Source of the DNA: Bacteroidetes bacterium UBA1952
Lineage (GTDB): Bacteria > Bacteroidota > Bacteroidia > Chitinophagales > Chitinophagaceae
Length of the DNA stretch: 6,576 nucleotides
Reading direction: 5' to 3'
Assembly: GCA_002336725.1 (NCBI GenBank)
Contig: DDEO01000092.1
Coordinates: forward strand, 11,345-17,920
Made by a program: the position numbers and the translations under genes. A model generated the notes under the pieces. It ran no database searches, was not told the DNA's origin, and saw only the letters and a list, made by a program, of their open reading frames with translations. Positions within the stretch are counted from its first letter, which is position 1, and every line of letters begins with the position of its first letter. Below, one piece after another: positions 4,977 to 6,576 of the stretch.

Positions 4977-6467
4977 CTATGCTTTTTCAATCGTGTAAGT
5001 TACCGTTCCGTCTTTGCCGTCTTTGAGCTGAATGCCCGCCCCGAGCAGCTTGTCGCGGATGGCATCGGAAGTGGCCCAGTCTTTGCGCAGCTTCGCCTCT
5101 TTGCGGATGTCGATGAGTACGGCCAGCACCTTGCTGAGCGCCTCGTTGTCGTCGCCCGCATGGATGGCCTGTAAGCCGAGGATGTCTTCCAGAAAAATCC
5201 GGAAGGTTTCCTGCAAAAGCGTGAGTGTTTTTCCGGAAACAGCGCCTTCCGGTAGCTGCCCGCCTTTCAGCCCATTGATGATGGGGGCCAGCTCAAAGAG
5301 GTTGGCAATCACCTTCGCGGTGTTGAAATCATCGTTCATAAATTCCGTCATCTCCGCGCAGCGCCTTTCAATTTCTTCGTCCATTTCTCCCCGCTCCTTC
5401 GGAGAGGGGCCGGGGGTGAGGCCTTTCAGGGCTTCGTATGCCTCCCACAACCGCTTCAGCGCCCGCTCGCTGCCTTGCAGCGCCTCGTTGGAGAAATCCA
5501 GCGTGCTGCGGTAGTGGGTTTGCAGGATATAGAAGCGCACCACCATGGGGTGGTAGGGCTGCTCCAGCAGGGAATGATTTCCGGAAAAAAGCTCGGTCAG
5601 TTTGATGATATTGCCATAGCTGCGGCCCATCTTCCTGCCGTTGATGGTAATCATATTGTTGTGCATCCAGTATTTGACCGGTGCACAGCCGTGGGCAATG
5701 GTGCTTTGGGCAATCTCGGATTCGTGGTGCGGAAAAAGCAGGTCCATGCCGCCGCCGTGGATGTCGAAGCGGTCGCCGAGGTATTTGGCGCTCATCGCCG
5801 AGCACTCGATGTGCCATCCCGGAAAACCTTCGCCCCAGGGCGAGGGCCAGCGTTGAATATGCTGCGGCGGGGCGGCCTTCCAGAGGGCAAAGTCCACTTT
5901 TTCGCGTTTCTCGTCCTGTCCTTCCAGCTCGCGGGTCGTTTCTAATAAATCGTCGAGAATGCGGCCCGAAAGTGTGCCATACGGGTGATGCGCGGCGTAT
6001 TTTTTGACATCGAAATACACGCTGCCGTTCACCTCATAAGCATAGCCTTCGGCGATGATTTTTTCAATCATGGCAATCTGCTCGGTGATGTGGCCGGTAG
6101 CTGTTGGCTCGATGCTCGGCTCCAGGTTGTTGAAGGCCGCCATCAGCCGGTGGAAGATGCCGGTGTATTTGTGCACCAGTTCCATGGGCTCCAGCTTTTC
6201 CAGCTTGGCTTTTTCGCCGATGCGGTCGTTGTCGGTGCGGTCGTTTTCTTCAAAATGGCCCGCGTCGGTGATGTTGCGCACATAGCGCACGCGGTAGCCC
6301 AGGTGGCGCAGCCAGCGATGCACCACGTCGAAGGTGATGTAGGGCCGGGCGTGTCCCAGGTGGCTTTCGCCGTTCACCGTTGGGCCGCACACATACAATC
6401 CCACATATCCGGGCGTTATCGGTTCAAAGGTTTCTTTCTGACGGGTGTAGGAGTTGTAGAGTTGCAT
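4977..6467 (-). CDS. cysS: Cysteinyl-tRNA synthetase with an in-frame repeat insertion
   Basis: This class I aminoacyl-tRNA synthetase charges tRNA-Cys with cysteine in the cytoplasm. The 496-residue protein starts MQLYNSYTRQKETF, which matches the family start. It has the HLGH signature (residues 36-39, the HIGH motif) and the zinc ligands C27, C222 (in WHIECSAM), H247 and E251 (in FPHHESE), equivalent to E. coli C28, C209, H234 and E238. It also has KMGRS (279-283, the KMSKS loop). The C-terminal helical domain contains MNDDFNTAKV and ends in the usual small tail. Residues 349-361 (GLTPGPSPKERGE) are not part of the family and come from a dispersed DNA repeat inserted in frame in the linker before the DDFNT helix. 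The frame is intact, so the protein is presumably functional. It is directly followed by the exporter gene. A tandem repeat occupies the DNA upstream, with only 23 bp between it and the ATG, and no Shine-Dalgarno is visible. Confidence 0.96.
   Translation of the reverse strand: MQLYNSYTRQKETFEPITPGYVGLYVCGPTVNGESHLGHARPYITFDVVHRWLRHLGYRVRYVRNITDAGHFEENDRTDNDRIGEKAKLEKLEPMELVHKYTGIFHRLMAAFNNLEPSIEPTATGHITEQIAMIEKIIAEGYAYEVNGSVYFDVKKYAAHHPYGTLSGRILDDLLETTRELEGQDEKREKVDFALWKAAPPQHIQRWPSPWGEGFPGWHIECSAMSAKYLGDRFDIHGGGMDLLFPHHESEIAQSTIAHGCAPVKYWMHNNMITINGRKMGRSYGNIIKLTELFSGNHSLLEQPYHPMVVRFYILQTHYRSTLDFSNEALQGSERALKRLWEAYEALKGLTPGPSPKERGEMDEEIERRCAEMTEFMNDDFNTAKVIANLFELAPIINGLKGGQLPEGAVSGKTLTLLQETFRIFLEDILGLQAIHAGDDNEALSKVLAVLIDIRKEAKLRKDWATSDAIRDKLLGAGIQLKDGKDGTVTYTIEKA
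5231..5238. repeat. TTCCGGAA palindrome in cysS
   Basis: One copy of the over-represented octamer, encoding part of VSGKT in cysS. A second cysS copy lies at 5579-5586 and encodes FSGN. These show that the motif occurs in a core housekeeping gene as well as in the nuclease and glycosyltransferase genes. Confidence 0.75.
5385..5423 (-). repeat. Dispersed palindromic repeat inserted in frame in cysS
   Basis: On the minus strand this segment encodes GLTPGPSPKERGE. Bases 5400-5423 are identical to window positions 1-24. One end forms a hairpin: CCCC (5389-5392) pairs with GGGG (5406-5409), CTCC (5394-5397) pairs with GGAG (5401-5404), with one G.A mismatch and a TTC loop. The proline/glycine-rich peptide resembles the LTPGPSPKERG string I recall recurring in unrelated proteins from bacterial genomes with this repeat. 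The 39 bp are a multiple of three, so the host frame is kept. The exact repeat ends cannot be set from two copies. Confidence 0.75.
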
Positions 6468-6490
6468 ATTCGTTGGTTGGAGCCTTCGGC

Positions 6491-6576
6491 TTGGACGTTT
6501 CGCTGTTAGACGTTTCGCTGTTGGACGTTTCGCTGTTGGACGTTTCGCTGTTGGACGCTTCGCTGTTGGACGTTTC
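6491..6576. repeat. 15-bp tandem repeat upstream of cysS
   Basis: The unit TTGGACGTTTCGCTG repeats head to tail at 6491, 6506, 6521, 6536, 6551 and 6566, the last cut at 11 bases by the window end. Copy 2 has TTAGAC and copy 5 has GACGCTT; the others are identical. A diverged 14-base version (TTGGAGCCTTCGGC) precedes it at 6477-6490. The perfect unit has no stop in any frame, but the array lies outside cysS and I see no gene claiming it. It probably overlaps the place where the cysS promoter should be. Full copy number is unknown. Confidence 0.9.

Noticed and set aside
5628..5632. KMGRS in place of the canonical KMSKS in CysRS (exact position approximate, residues 279-283)
   Set aside because: I recall KMG(K/R)S-type loops as common in Bacteroidota CysRS, so this is not a defect.
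5985..6509. Plus-strand open frame opposite cysS reaching into the tandem repeat
   Set aside because: It is antisense to a certain gene, its peptide is His/Val/Ala-rich with no family resemblance, and it ends at the TAG created by repeat copy 2.
6491..6576. Tandem repeat as a CRISPR array
   Set aside because: The unit is 15 bp with no unique spacers between copies, so it is a simple tandem repeat.
1..6576. A multi-gene anti-phage or other novel defence system beyond the R-M pair
   Set aside because: Only the nuclease and methylase look defence-related. The glycosyltransferase, exporter and cysS are in other transcription units and have ordinary roles.

Overview
The window looks like chromosomal DNA from a member of the Bacteroidota. 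The CysRS and the MsbA-like exporter read like Bacteroidota proteins, no start codon has a convincing Shine-Dalgarno sequence, and the DNA carries dispersed repeats of a kind I associate with environmental members such as Saprospiria. This placement is inference; no rRNA or other marker gene is present. Base composition is uneven: sampled lines of the left third run about 37-47% GC, while sampled lines of cysS and the exporter run about 63-65%.

Left part (1-1918, minus strand): a compact Type II restriction-modification operon. Transcription runs leftward through a NotI-family restriction endonuclease (Cys4 metal site plus a D...ExQ catalytic core), then a D12-class (Dam-like) adenine-N6 DNA methyltransferase joined by a 4-nt ATGA overlap. 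A possible 23-residue mini-ORF follows with a second ATGA overlap, and then a truncated copy of a GC-rich dispersed repeat lies at the window edge.

Middle (1919-3205): a hairpin-rich divergent intergenic region of roughly 275 bp separates the R-M operon from a plus-strand gene for a GT-B, CgeB-like glycosyltransferase. That gene converges on the exporter gene and overlaps its 3' end by 26 nt.

Right part (3180-6576, minus strand): cysS (cysteinyl-tRNA synthetase) and an MsbA-type ABC exporter are directly abutted (TAG then ATG, no gap) and probably co-transcribed. cysS carries an in-frame copy of the dispersed repeat seen at the left edge, encoding GLTPGPSPKERGE inside a linker. Upstream of cysS a 15-bp tandem repeat runs off the window end.

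Across the window the octamer palindrome TTCCGGAA occurs nine times, in all three codon phases, against about 0.1 expected by chance. GATC occurs only twice against about 25 expected. The most interesting items are the NotI-family nuclease paired with an adenine (not cytosine) methyltransferase, the TTCCGGAA enrichment, the protein-coding repeat insertion in CysRS, and the structured divergent intergenic region.
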